Notes under the pieces: model-generated
The model's input: the letters and a program-made list of their open reading frames with translations, nothing else
What the model was told of the DNA's origin: nothing
The model's database searches: none
Source of the DNA: Cryptosporangium aurantiacum
GTDB taxonomy: Bacteria > Actinomycetota > Actinomycetes > Mycobacteriales > Cryptosporangiaceae
DNA: 64,000 bases
Assembly: GCF_900143005.1 (NCBI RefSeq)
Contig: NZ_FRCS01000007.1
Location: 248,001-312,000, forward strand
Reading direction: 5' to 3'
Program-made: the position numbers and the translations under genes
Shown: one piece after another, positions 35,101 through 44,900 of the stretch
Numbering within the stretch: position 1 is the stretch's first letter
How the letters are laid out: the number at the start of each line of letters is the position of its first letter

Positions 35101-35217
35101 GACCCGCACCCGGACGACCGGGTGCGCGCCACCGAGGGACGGGACCGGGCGTCCACCCGGCTCGCGCGCCTGGACGCGCTGAGCCGGCACCCGGATCTGA
35201 GCGGAGGAGACCGTTGA
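32116..35217 (+). CDS. Dynamin-like protein with two tandem GTPase domains
   Basis: The protein has 1033 aa. The first P-loop domain has GPADAGKT at 58-65 and DCPG at 155-158. The second has GQSSSGKS at 436-443, the dynamin-type PTT switch I in RPTTATVNRVEY, and DTPG at 636-639. The rest is helical and rich in Arg/Leu, as in bacterial dynamin stalks. Bacterial dynamin-like proteins often come as pairs or fusions, for example the two-headed DynA, and bind or fuse membranes; some Streptomyces DynA/DynB pairs act in sporulation septa. Domain 1 looks shorter and less canonical. The stop overlaps the next gene as TTGA, so the membrane protein at 35214 is a direct partner. Confidence 0.8.
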   Translation: MTAPSLLDTLADAGGPDGDAAAIAVLPAAVRAAYQAAEHTGHRLRLGVVPECTLVLLGPADAGKTAFTSALLADGVRGLVGLAERPGPGTPVPVEYAYGGEPELWLGLGGTVSDPAEWVRAPLDTPDLDRLPELRRVRAAVPSAVLRDWGVRIVDCPGLDDVADLTGPALDEARKPGVGVLYLVPRRGITELDAQALEALRHVPLVLIENRRDAEIAGAAASVDELAVPGLDVGLAVPLAVRRLARPGPERDTVLRCVALLRTRTAPDRWTAALGAAAVRSREALGAEFARRRTMALMARHPDWLGSLHLLADLLGIERDGPGVIELDDRLTRITRLAQAARPAEALRALVDRDVRAAVDRYNAEAVRDAGVRPPRDDAPPAAFGRSYAELRDELVTLLDTTLADDVLGATASERDALAEIRSGVLDDQLEVAVLGQSSSGKSSLINALLGVRTGTALLPTAPRPTTATVNRVEYAPRPGLNVTWLPEVELRLLSPGAEPNQVRVHVENIRALGRWLRDRSVRARDCVFHPLAPQPDRLDGQAAFWRLWKILDLAGDPALYAYLAPSPDRPRLTDLSVPAEVTVRRFATVPDQWPGSLASERAFAELTRDPALALRVDTLRVGVPHPLLRHVTIVDTPGTDAPVPHHRLTAHRAVRDQRHSAVVYCFDGAKPASREDSANLAFLRERLGTGDPARYFFVITRRGVVERDADRVRETVENALAASGDEPPRTYFTEVLRELNDDFRALADDLGRYVLITRRTLLRSWIERTQRVLEDVHGRHLRRLQRLADSEDGRITRLRTLRQEFAQLDTLRGDLRAADWGEPWLRGRTTNLLDGGTAQIDHIVRGLTNRRTFAAGRPRLTTGIEELNHAVRDRLAADCAALAAELAARLPGRGVGPLELTWDEEPFGAAGVDAAMAATEWRTGWQRFRVLFDPRRRRSDAEANRALVTAAWTLSRDRGTQAVADAVDLYAGHLHAELARLADGLATEIAAAEQDPHPDDRVRATEGRDRASTRLARLDALSRHPDLSGGDR

Positions 35218-35642
35218 CGACCACCAGGGACGTGCACCAGGAGACCGTGACGCTGCTCAGCGACGCGGTCACCGACATCACCAAACGCGCGGTGGAACCC
35301 ACGCTCGCCCCGTTCGGCGCGGAGCTGCGGGAGACGATCGCGGCGCTCGACGTCCGGATGCGCTCGCTCGACGAGCTGCTCGGCGACGACCGCGCGGACC
35401 GGCAGCGGCTGACCCGGCAGGTCGGCGAGCTGATGCGGACGACGTCCGCGGGCACCGACACGGTCGGGCACCAGGTCGAGGAGGTCGCCGGGGCCCTCGA
35501 CCAGCTGACCGCGCTGGCCACCGCGAACGCGGCCACGATCGAGCGGCTGCGCCGACTCGCGTTCGGGCTCTCGGTGGCGCTGGTGGTGACGGCCGCGCTG
35601 CTGGTCGGCCTCGCTGCGCTGGCGGTGCTGCCCGCTCGATAG
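35214..35642 (+). CDS. Coiled-coil protein with C-terminal membrane anchor, dynamin partner
   Basis: The protein has 142 aa. A helical coiled-coil of about 105 residues (LLSDAVTDITKRAVEP, LRETIAALDVRMRSLDELL) is followed by one C-terminal helix at about 113-138 (LSVALVVTAALLVGLAALAVL). It is a tail-anchored layout. It starts with TTG at 35214 inside the previous stop, with GGAGGA 6 nt upstream, so it is translated together with the GTPase. It could hold the dynamin-like protein at the membrane. Confidence 0.7.
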   Translation: MTTTRDVHQETVTLLSDAVTDITKRAVEPTLAPFGAELRETIAALDVRMRSLDELLGDDRADRQRLTRQVGELMRTTSAGTDTVGHQVEEVAGALDQLTALATANAATIERLRRLAFGLSVALVVTAALLVGLAALAVLPAR

Positions 35643-35645
35643 GGT
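35640..35645 (+). promoter_or_regulatory. -10-like hexamer TAGGGT before the first GH-LAHG domain gene
   Basis: TAGGGT ends 7 nt before the ATG at 35653. It overlaps the stop codon of the upstream gene, so the gene could be read both from the dynamin operon and from its own leaderless promoter. Confidence 0.35.
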
Positions 35646-35652
35646 TTCCGGC

Positions 35653-36237
35653 ATGCAGCCCGTCGTCACCCAACCGGTCCTGCTGCCGATCGGGCACTCG
35701 CTCGGAGGCGCAGCCGAGGCGGCCGGTGCTGTCTACCGGGTCCGCGTCGGGCCGGACGTCGTCCGGATGCCGGAGAACCGCTTCACGATCTGGGCTCTGG
35801 CGCACGGGTCACCCGGCGACGGGCCGGTGACGGTGGACGCGGTCCTCGGCGCCGCGGGCCTGCCGGACGGTGGTGACCTGCTCGCCGGTCTGGTCGACGA
35901 CGGCTTGCTGGCGCTGGTCGGCCCGGGCGCGGACGATCCGGTGGCGTTCGCCCGGACGCACCGGCTCGAGCCGCTGATGCTGGGCCTGGGCAACGTCGCC
36001 GACGACCCGGACACCTACGAGATCGGCCTTCCCGGCCAGCCGGTGGCCCGGGTCGGTGCGGTGCTGTACGCGGTGTTCAGCTGGGGCCACCTGGAAAACA
36101 CCCTGTGGGACGCCTGCCGGGTCGCCGCCGCCGACGCGCCGGACGAGTTGGCCGACCCGCGTCGGCTGCTCGACGCGCTGCTGGACGCGTTGCCGGCGCT
36201 GCTGGCGCCCAACGCGGCCCGCCTCGACCGCGTCTGA
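35653..36237 (+). CDS. Unrecognised domain family (GH...LAHG), single-domain copy A
   Basis: The protein has 194 aa. It shares with the genes at 36975 and 37604 an unrecognised plan: an opening GH-x-x-G (LPIGHSLGG), a W-x-LAHG block (IWALAHG), a winged-helix-like segment ending in a DGLLALVGPG type strand, then AFARTHRLEPLMLGLGN. The second half contains FSWGHLENTLWDACR. There is no signal peptide or membrane segment. Copy A is the most divergent: RGL-VVEV of the others is replaced by DGLLALV. The function is unknown. Its place beside a toxin-like giant gene and an Imm35-like gene makes an immunity or regulatory role possible. Confidence 0.75.
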   Translation: MQPVVTQPVLLPIGHSLGGAAEAAGAVYRVRVGPDVVRMPENRFTIWALAHGSPGDGPVTVDAVLGAAGLPDGGDLLAGLVDDGLLALVGPGADDPVAFARTHRLEPLMLGLGNVADDPDTYEIGLPGQPVARVGAVLYAVFSWGHLENTLWDACRVAAADAPDELADPRRLLDALLDALPALLAPNAARLDRV

Positions 36238-36240
36238 GTG

Positions 36241-36927
36241 TCAGTCCCCGGTCGCCGCGGCCTCCGGGCTCAGACCGAGGAAGTCGAGGAACAGCAGCAC
36301 CGGCAGCGACGACCGCACGATCGTGCCGCTGCTCGGGTCGGCGTCCTCGGTGATCCGGAAGGTCTCCAGCCGGGCACCCCGCACCAGCTCCCGCGCGTCG
36401 GCCAGCGCCAGCGGCGGCCGTCCGGCCTCGTGCCTGGCGACCTCCTCGGCCAGGAAGAACTCGGAGAACACCGCCGCCTCGGCGGAGCGCACGGCGCCGC
36501 GCTCGGCGTAGGTCGCCGGCATCGCCTCGAAGAACGTCGACACGATCGGGTGCACGATCCGGTCGGTGTCCGACCGTCGGCTGCGCGCCACCCAGCTGCG
36601 GTCGGCGACCGTCAGCCTGCTCATCGTCGCCGGGAACTGGCGTGGCACCGGCCCGGCAGGCTCGGGCTGCGGCGGCGGGCGGAAACCGCGCGCGTACCAC
36701 TCCGCGATGCTCTCCGGCGGCAGCGTGCCGCCGACGACCAGCGCCCCGGATTCGCGGTCGAGCACCATGCTCGGCACACCGAGCCGGTCAGGGCTGGTCA
36801 CCGGGTACCGGGCCGAGATGACCCAGCCCAGGTCGAACTCGTGCAACACCGGCTCCGCACCGGGTGCGGCGCCCGTCACCCACTCCCTGGCCCGCTCCTC
36901 CGCGTCCGTCCGGTTCAGCGCCGCCAT
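36241..36927 (-). CDS. Imm35/YrhB-like immunity candidate, antisense within the GH...LAHG cluster
   Basis: The protein has 228 aa. The first 85 residues match the Imm35/YrhB pattern: RTDAEERAREWV, then a strand with FDLGWVISARY, then VPSMVLDRESGALVVGG and IAEWYARG. Imm35 proteins neutralise polymorphic toxins and occur next to them. The remaining 140 residues are a separate helical part with LRYxxx-like repeats absent, ending in LPVLLFLDFLGL. The ATG at 36927 is used; a GTG at 36936 is possible. It lies antisense between two copies of the unknown domain family and faces the giant toxin-like gene. The Imm35 match is by eye only. Confidence 0.6.
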   Translation of the reverse strand: MAALNRTDAEERAREWVTGAAPGAEPVLHEFDLGWVISARYPVTSPDRLGVPSMVLDRESGALVVGGTLPPESIAEWYARGFRPPPQPEPAGPVPRQFPATMSRLTVADRSWVARSRRSDTDRIVHPIVSTFFEAMPATYAERGAVRSAEAAVFSEFFLAEEVARHEAGRPPLALADARELVRGARLETFRITEDADPSSGTIVRSSLPVLLFLDFLGLSPEAAATGD

Positions 36928-36960
36928 GGAGCCCACTGTAGCCAGCAGAACCAGCCGCCC

Positions 36961-36966
36961 TACGAT
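36961..36966 (+). promoter_or_regulatory. -10-like hexamer TACGAT before copy B
   Basis: TACGAT ends 8 nt before the ATG at 36975. It is a candidate leaderless promoter in the 47-bp divergent gap with the Imm35-like gene. Confidence 0.35.
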
Positions 36967-36974
36967 CGAGGTCG

Positions 36975-37607
36975 ATGAACGCAGACGCCCCGCTCGTGTT
37001 CCCGGTCGGTCACTATCTGGGGGCGGTCCACCCCGGCGGCGGCGCGCCCCCCAGTTTCCACGTGGTCCGGGCCGGGCGGGAAGCCGTCCACCTGAGCGAT
37101 GAGGACGAAGTGGACGTCTGGGGGCTCGCGCACGGGCTGCCGAGCGCGGGGGACGGCGCCTGGTCCCGCGCGCAGGTCCTGTCCGCCGCGGCCGACGCCG
37201 GGCACCCGGACGCCGAACCGGTGCTGGACGCGCTGCTCGAACGTGGCCTGGTCGTGGAGGTGCGGCCGGGCACCGACGACGCCCGCGACTTCGCCCGGTT
37301 TTACCGGCTCCGTCCGCTGTTGCTCGGTCTCGGCAGGCCGGCCGGGGAAGACCTCGACCTGATCGGCGTTCCGGGGCTGGTCGTGGCGCTGCGCGCGACG
37401 CCGCGCGTCCTCGAGGTCTGGGAGTGGGCGCACCTCTGGCCGAACCTGTGGGCGGCGTCGGAAGGCCTGGCCGAGGCGGGGCGCGACACCGGCCGGACCG
37501 ACCCGTCGGAGACCGAGCCCGACCAGGTCCTGACCGTCGTCCTGGGGGCGGTCCAGACGCTGGTCGCGCACGGCGCGGCCTACCTCGACCACCGGGCGAC
37601 CCCGTGA
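36975..37607 (+). CDS. Unrecognised domain family (GH...LAHG), single-domain copy B
   Basis: The protein has 210 aa. It shows the clearest form of the module: FPVGHYLG at 9-16, VHLSDEDEVDVWGLAHG near 38-54, LLERGLVVEVRPGT, then DFARFYRLRPLLLGLG, and VWEWAHLWPNLWAASE in the second half. Its stop overlaps the next gene as GTGA, so B and C form an operon. It has a cytosolic composition. No known family is recognised; the central part resembles a winged helix by pattern only. Confidence 0.78.
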   Translation: MNADAPLVFPVGHYLGAVHPGGGAPPSFHVVRAGREAVHLSDEDEVDVWGLAHGLPSAGDGAWSRAQVLSAAADAGHPDAEPVLDALLERGLVVEVRPGTDDARDFARFYRLRPLLLGLGRPAGEDLDLIGVPGLVVALRATPRVLEVWEWAHLWPNLWAASEGLAEAGRDTGRTDPSETEPDQVLTVVLGAVQTLVAHGAAYLDHRATP

Positions 37608-38956
37608 GCGCCGAGCCGCGGCTGGCACCGGTCGGGCACTACCACGGCGTGGTGCAGACGACGGTCGACGTGCGGCTGGACACGCAGACCGTGCACCTCG
37701 ACGACGCCGAGCACGCCGTCTGGCTGCTGGCGCACGGCACGGGTGAACACGGGCCCGCACTGCTCACCGCGTCCGAGCTGGGCGCGCTCAGCGACGCTCC
37801 GGACGTCGTCGCGCGGCTGCTCGCCCGCGGGCTGCTCGCGGAGGTGCCGGGTGACCCGTCCGGCTACCCGGCGTTCGCCGCCGCGTACCGGCTGGTGCCG
37901 CTGGTGTACGGGCTGGGCAACGTGCGCGACGGCACGCCGTGGCACCTGCGGATCGGGCTGCCTGCCGGCTCCGGCCCGCTCGCCGGCGCGTGGGCGAGCC
38001 TGAGCGAGCTCGGGTACGAGATCTGGCGCTGGTCGGCCGCCACCCGGTCGCTGGCCGAGGTCTGCGCGGCGCTGGAAGTACCGCAGGACACCGCGGTCGG
38101 CCACGCGGTGGAGACCCTCCCGGCGCTGCTGACCGGCTGGACCACCGCGCTGCAACCGGCGGCGGTGAGCGCGCTGGTGCCCGGCCCGCGCGACGCCGGA
38201 CCGCCGCTCGCGCCGCCCGAGCCGGTGGACCCGTTCACCGCGCTGGACCCGGAGGAAGAACTGTCGGTGCCGTGGGACCCGGCCCGGCCGGACGGACCGG
38301 TGATGGCGGTCCCGCGGTGGGAAGCCGACCCCGGTCACCCGGGTGCCGCCGGGTGGGTGTTCGCGGTCGGGCACGACGCCGGGCCCCGCTTCGACTGGAC
38401 GGACGGCTCGTACCGCGGGAACGCCGTGCGGATCGGGTCCGACGACCACCGCGCGGACGAGCACGACGCCCGGCTCTGGGAACTCGCCCGCACGGGGCAC
38501 CGCGGGCAGCTCTGGACCCGGTCGGCGGTGGCCGCCGCGGCGGTGGGGGACGGCGTTCCGGACGCCCCGCGGCGGCTCGACGGCCTGATCGAACGTGGCC
38601 TGGTCGTCGAAGTGCACCCCGGGACGCCCCGCGCGGTGGCGTTCGCGCGCGCCTACCGGCTGCAACCGCTGCTGCACGGGCTCGGCACCACCGCGGACGA
38701 CCCGAAGATCTTCGAGTACGGCACCCCCGGCCGTCGCGTGCGGAGCTCGACGACCCACTCGTCGCTGTTCTGGCGGACGGCCGGGCAGTGGCCGTCGCTC
38801 TGGGACGCAATCACGGCCCTGAGCGGCAGTTTCGCCGGTGCCGGGCAGACCGGACACCGGCAGGGTGACCCGGAGGAGTACCTGACGTACTGGGGCTTCC
38901 GGATCGTCCGTGAGCTGCTCGCGAAGGGCGTCGTCTACCTCGACCTCACGCCGTAG
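37604..38956 (+). CDS. Unrecognised domain family (GH...LAHG), two-domain fusion C
   Basis: The protein has 450 aa with two copies of the module. The first spans about 1-190 (APVGHYHG, VWLLAHG, LLARGLLAEVPGD, AFAAAYRLVPLVYGLGN). The second spans about 245-450 (FAVGHDAG, LWELARTG, LIERGLVVEVHPGTPRA, AFARAYRLQPLLHGLG, then WPSLWDAI). A Pro-rich linker of about 40 residues joins them. The second copy is closer to copy B than to its own neighbour. The GTG start overlaps the copy B stop, and the gene ends 6 bp from the stop of the convergent giant gene. With A and B it gives four copies of the module in 3.3 kb. Confidence 0.78.
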   Translation: MSAEPRLAPVGHYHGVVQTTVDVRLDTQTVHLDDAEHAVWLLAHGTGEHGPALLTASELGALSDAPDVVARLLARGLLAEVPGDPSGYPAFAAAYRLVPLVYGLGNVRDGTPWHLRIGLPAGSGPLAGAWASLSELGYEIWRWSAATRSLAEVCAALEVPQDTAVGHAVETLPALLTGWTTALQPAAVSALVPGPRDAGPPLAPPEPVDPFTALDPEEELSVPWDPARPDGPVMAVPRWEADPGHPGAAGWVFAVGHDAGPRFDWTDGSYRGNAVRIGSDDHRADEHDARLWELARTGHRGQLWTRSAVAAAAVGDGVPDAPRRLDGLIERGLVVEVHPGTPRAVAFARAYRLQPLLHGLGTTADDPKIFEYGTPGRRVRSSTTHSSLFWRTAGQWPSLWDAITALSGSFAGAGQTGHRQGDPEEYLTYWGFRIVRELLAKGVVYLDLTP

Positions 38957-38962
38957 CGCTCC

Positions 38963-41900
38963 CTACGGGGCGCCGGGCGGCGGGCCGTTGGGGTCCGGCG
39001 GGTCGGGCGGTCCGATCGTCGGCGGAGGCGGTGCGGGCAGACCGCCGGGCCCGGAACCCACGCCGGACGCCGGGCCGGTGCCCTGCTGCATCCGGGCGAT
39101 GAGCGCGGCCCGCAGCTCCACTGCCTTGTCGGCCAGGTGCTCGTACAGGGCCGCGAGGTGGGCGCGCTGCTGCTCGTCGTCGACGGCAGCCTGCGACATC
39201 TGGTTGCTATGCGGCACCTGACGTGCCTTCCCCCGGTCCTTCTCCGCGCTGTCGGCCCACTTGTCGCTGAGCGCGCCCATCACCGACGCCAGCCGCCCGG
39301 CGAGACCGGGCGCGACCGGCGCGATCACCTGGATGACGCCGTACGCGAGCGCGCCCACGCCGGTGTGGACGATCGCGGCCGGAAGCGTCCGCGGCAGGTA
39401 GCTGGGGTCCCACAGCTTCTTGAGCTTGGCTCGCCCCGAGTCGGCCTGCTTGACCGGCGCGAACCGGCGTGGCTCCGGCTGCGGCATCGGTCCGGTGGTC
39501 AGGTTGATGCCGAGGTGGTCGCTGATCGCGTCGATGAGCCGGATGACGGCCTGGGTCTCTCGCGCCATCGTGGCCTGCACGATCGCGGTCTCGGTCGCCA
39601 GCTCGACGTCGGTCTCGTTCTCGTCGTGTTCCCGCGCTTGCCGCAGCCGGTCCCACTGGGCCTGCATGCGCGACTCCGACACACCACCGAGCACGGTGCC
39701 GACCACCCCGCCGACCGCTCCGACGCCGATGATCGCCCAGCCCACCGGCCCGCCCACGATGAGGCCGACCGCCGTGGTGCTCGCGACGGTGCCCAGGCCG
39801 ACGCTGGACAGGCCGGACTTGGCCAGGTGCTCGGTGAGGGACGGCAGCTCGTTGCGCAGCGAGTACGGCGACAGGTCTTCCGGCCGCTGCAGATCGGCGG
39901 TGACCGCGCGCTGCGGGCGGCGGGTGTCACCGGTTCCGCGCTCGGCGGGGTCCGGGTCGGGGTAGCCGGGGATCGGCACGCCGAGCGCGATCGCGATCGC
40001 CGTGTAGTGGTCGTTCAGCGCGATCAGCCGATCGATCTGCTCGTCCCGGGCGGTGGCGATCGCGACGTTCTCCAGATGCCGCGTCTCGAAGTCGCGGTCG
40101 TACTGCCGGTCGGTATCGCGGTCCTGCTCCTGTTCCTGCCTGCGGTACTTCAGCCACTCACCGATCGACCCCGCCACACCGGCCACCGCACCCGCGGCCG
40201 CACCGATCACGACCGACCGGAGCTGACTGATCGGCCCGAAGCGCGCAACCAGCCCGCCGACCAGGGCACTCCACGCCGTCGGCGCCGGAGCGGTCTTGCG
40301 GATGAACGTCCGCATCGGCAACACCGCACTCCGCGGCCCCCGGTAACGCCGCCGCTCCACGCCGCGGTCGAACCGGTCGGCAGGCACCGGCCGACGGCTG
40401 AACAGCCGCGCGACCGAGGGCTTGCGCGCCGACGGGGTGTTCCGCGCCGTCCCCGGCAGCGCCGAGCCCCGGCCGCGGCCGGACGCCTGCTCGGCGACGT
40501 CGAGATCGGCGTCGAGCCGGGAGAGGTCCGCGGCCACCGCGCGCCGCGCCCCGTCGGCCTCGCCCTGCGCGATCGCTTCCTTGCGGTCGGCATCCTTCCG
40601 GCTCCGGTACCGGGTGACCCACTCGCCGGTGCCGACGGTGACCGGCACGACGGCGGCCAGCGCGAGCGAGATCCAGCCGCCGGTCGGGTAGTTGAGCAGG
40701 AACGACAGACCGCTGGCCACCAGCAGCGAGGTCCCGGTGGACGTGACGGCCTTCCACCGGTAGGTGGCCTTGGACGGCGTGCCGGTCGGCATGCCCGGCT
40801 CGGCGCGGTTCCGGACGCTCCGCGTCCACGGATCGTCGAGGTCGGCGACGAGCCTGCGGATCGTGTCGAGCTCGCCGGACAGCACCGCGACGCCGCGCTC
40901 GACGCCCCCGGGCAGCGCGGGATGCAGGCCGAGACGCGCCACGGTCTCGACGAACCACGGCGAGACGGCCTGCTCGGAGAGCCAGCGCACCGGCGCCGAG
41001 CGGGCACCGTCCAGCCGGGCGACCGTACGGAGGTAGGCCATCTCGCCCTCCCCGTACGCCGAGAGCACGCGCTCCCCGGTCGCGTCCAGCGTGAACAGCG
41101 GATCGGCGCCGCTCGGCGGGTCGGTGACGCCGCGGCGTGCGGCGGCCCGCCACGCGATCTCCCGCGCCAGCATTGCCTGCGCGCGGGCCGGCGAGGCGGA
41201 CGCGGCGATCAGGAACCGGTCGCCGTCGGTGGCGTCCACCGTGGACGTGACCCCGGCCGGCAGGTCGGCGGCCGTCAGCAGGAACGTCACCTGCGCGGCA
41301 GGCGGATCGTTCTCGTTCAGCGTCACCGTCACCCGGTGCCAGTCGCCGCCGACCGGCTCCACCCGGACGGCGTGCACCCGGGCGTCGGTGGCCAGGTCGT
41401 CCGGCGCGGCGGTGGCCGCCGCGAGCAGCGCGGCGCCGTGCTGCGCCCGGGTCCGGCCGGGCGTCGCGCCGTCGAGGCGGGCGAGCCGTGCTTGCAGGTC
41501 GGCGGGGAGCCGACGACGCACCTCGGCGGCTCCCGGCTGGTCGGCGGCCAGGCCGGCGCGGACCAGCGCGAGGCGCAGCGCGTTGTCCGCCTCCCGTCCG
41601 CCGACGCCGTGCCTGGCTGCCCGCAGACGCGGCCGCAGCCCCGGCCGGTCGGTGGTGAGCGCGTCCAGACCGGACCGCATCCGGCCCCCGCCCGGCGCGG
41701 TGCGCCGGTCGAACAACATCCGCAGACGCGCGACGTCGGCCGGCGGCAGCGACCCGGCCGGCACCCCCGCCGGGTCCAGGGCGGCGAGCAGCCGCACGGC
41801 CTCCGGGACGCCCTCCCGCAGGATCGCGACGTCGGGCGCCGACGGCGACACGTACAGCACCACGTGTCCCGGGCGGACCAGGTGGGCGGCGGCCGCCCGG

Positions 41901-44900
41901 CCGTGCGCCAGCTCCGGCACCGGGGGGCCGTCCGCCGGCGGGCTGACCAGCGTCACCCGCACCGGAGGCCCGCTCGGGAACCGGACGAGGACCTCGTTCT
42001 CGTCCGCGGTCGGCTCCAGCCGCAGGTCCGAGCCGTCCAGGCCGCGGTAGCGGAACGCGACGTCCAGCGCGTCCCGGCCGGCCGCGAGTGCGGCGTTCGG
42101 GTTCGGGCGTGACCGGCTGCCGTCGTGGCGGTCGATGATCGGCCCGAACTCGGCCGGAAGCGTGGCGCGGAGGGGGGGTGCGGCGGGGGAGTCGGCGGCC
42201 AGCCCGAGCCGGGCCACCAGCTGCCGGGCGAGCCGGGTGGCGCGCCGCTGGGCCGCCCGGGTCGGGCGCGGGCCGGAGCGCACACCCGGCACGTCGGTCG
42301 GGTGGGCGTCCGGATGCGCGATCCGGTCGAGCGCGCGCAGCTCGGCGAGCGCGGAGAAGTGCGCGGCGCTGAGACCCCCGGCGGCGAGGTCGCGGAGCAG
42401 GTCACCGGTGAGCGGTGTGGGGACGCCGAGCCGGTGACCGTCGCCGGCCGATCCCGGCGCGGTGGCGAGTTCGCCGAGCACACCGGCGAGTTCCCGGACG
42501 ACCGCGGTGTGGATGCGGTCGGCGGACGCGTCCTCGGAGACCAGCAGCGTGACCAGCGGAGTGCCGCCGTCGAACGTCGTCACCTCGGTCGTGGCGAGCA
42601 CGCCGGGCCCGAGCGAGTCGACGTAGACCGCGACCCGCACGTCCTGGCCGTTGGGCATCGTCACCCGATACCGCGGCTGCGTGCCGGGGGTGATCTCCGG
42701 GTCGTTCGGGTCGCGCCCGTCCCGGCGGACGCGCAGGTTCAGGTCGTCGCCGAGCGCGGTCAGCGCGGCCTCGGCCGCCCGGGTCCGCTCGCCGGGCCGG
42801 TCGACGTCCTGCAGCTCGGCCAGGAGCGTGGCGAACTCGGCCGGTAGCGCGTTGCGGCGCACGGCGCTGCCCGGCTCGCCGGGCTGGAGACCGGCGGCAG
42901 TGGCCAGCGCGTCGAGCCGGCGGGCGATCCAGCGTCGGGTGCGCCGGCCGCCGGAGCCCGGATCCCGGGGAGCGGAGTCGGTGGCCCCGGCCTGGCGACG
43001 GCGCCGCGCGAGCCGCCAGCCGGCGCTGCCGACCGGTGCCTGCGTGTCGGCGTAGACCCGCGCCAGGTACCGGCCCTCGGCGGCGAGCGCCCAATCGTCC
43101 GGGTTGAGGTCGTTCGGGTCGATCGGGTCGGTGCGCGGGCCGGAGGCGAGGACCGGAGCGGCGTCCAGCGGCAGCCCACGGGCCCGCCGCTCGGCCTCGG
43201 CCGCGATCCGCGCCAGCTCGCGGACCAGCGCCGCCGACCGCGGCAGCCCTTGCCCGCGCGGGTCGACGTGGAGAACCGCGCCGATTCCCGCACCGACCGG
43301 CGTGCCCAGCGTGCTGCGCGCCAGCCGTCCGCGTTCGGAGCGGTCGGCGGTCAGCACGACGGTCGTGGTGATCCCGTCGGCGAGCGTCAGCTCCAGCGCG
43401 CGCGGGTCGGTGGCGCTCGGCCGCACCGCGACCACCCCCGCGGCGGGCGCGAGCCGTTGCAGTTCGGCGGTCACCGCGTCGACGTCCAGGGCGGTGGGGC
43501 GGCCCAGGCCGTCGAGCCGGTCGAGTTCCTCCAGCACCTCGCGCCGCCGCGCGAACAGCGCTCGCTGGGCGTCCACGTCGGGCGCGTCCCGTTCCAGCCC
43601 GGCTCGGCGGGCCAGCTCGGCGAAGACCCGCCGGGCGCGGCCCCGTTCCACCGGGTTGCGTGCCTGCCGGATCCGGTCGACGGCCGCGGCGATCTCGAGC
43701 ACCCGGCCGTCGACCTCGGCGTGGTTCGGGTCGCGTGCGGTGATCTCGGCGAGCATCCGGGCCACGACGAGGTCGACCTGCGTGTCCTCCAGCCAGGGGG
43801 AGAGGCTGACGCGCACCGGACCGCCGCCGGAGGCCGGACGGATGACCGCGCCCCGGCCGAACCCGGCCTGGGACGGCAACCGGTGCGCCGACGAGGCGGA
43901 CACCCGGATCCGGTGAACCAGCGGCCCGGTGCTCGGGTGAGTGAGTTCGAACTCGCCCGGCGTCGGCTCCCGCACGGTGAACCCGCCCAGGTCAGCGGCG
44001 GCGCGCAGCGCCTCCCGGCCGCGCGCGGTGACCGCGCGGGTGTCGGCGACGGCTCGCCCGCCCTCGCGTTCCTCCAGCACGGCGCGGACGCCGTCGGGAA
44101 GGTGCGCGCGCAGCCGGGCGGCGCCGGGCGCACCCGCGTCCAGACCGTGCCGGACCAGCGCCGCGTCGAGCTGCCGTCCGATCCGGAACGCGCGCAGCCG
44201 GGCGATGTCCCTGGCCGGTGCCAGCGCGTGCGGATCCTCGCTGTCGTCCAGCGCGTCGGCCAGCTGCCGGGCCCAGATGCTGATCCGGGCCAGCACCGCC
44301 CGGTCTTCCGGGCTGGGGCGGGACGGCCCGGTACCCGGCGAGCCGCGGTGCACCTCGTGGTCGGTCGGTGTCGTCGCCAGGGCGTCGGCCGCGGACTGGC
44401 CGACGTCCGGCTGCCGGGTCACCAGGTCGACGGTCTGCGCGACCGCCTCGCGTTCGACGCGGCGCGTCCACTCGGCGTTGGTGACCCACCACGGCCGCCG
44501 CTGGTTCAGCGTGACGCTGGCCAGCTGCCCGGTCGGGTCGGTGGGTCCGTCGGCGGCCAGCGTGTCGACGAGCGCACCCGCGACCACCTCCAGCGTGAGG
44601 TGGCGCCCGTTCTCCAGCACGACCAGGTAGGTGCCGGTCCGGTCGTCGTCCGCGCTCCACGGCGCCCGGCGCCACGTCACCGACGCGATGCCGTGCTGGC
44701 CTTCCAGTTCGTGGATCGCGGCGCCCGCGGTCTCGATCAGCCGCCGGATCCGCTGGTCGGCGGCGCGGGCCATCGGCCGGAGCCGGCCGGGCCGGTCGAC
44801 CGAGAGCATGGTCCGGGCGTGCTGCGGCGCGAACAAACCTTCGTTGACCAGCGCGTCCAGCCGCGAACCGACGCGGCCGACACCGCGGTCCAGCCCGAGT

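Noticed and set aside
38957..38962. A terminator between the convergent stops of the domain-cluster gene and the giant gene
   Set aside because: Only 6 bp separate the stops and no hairpin is evident there.
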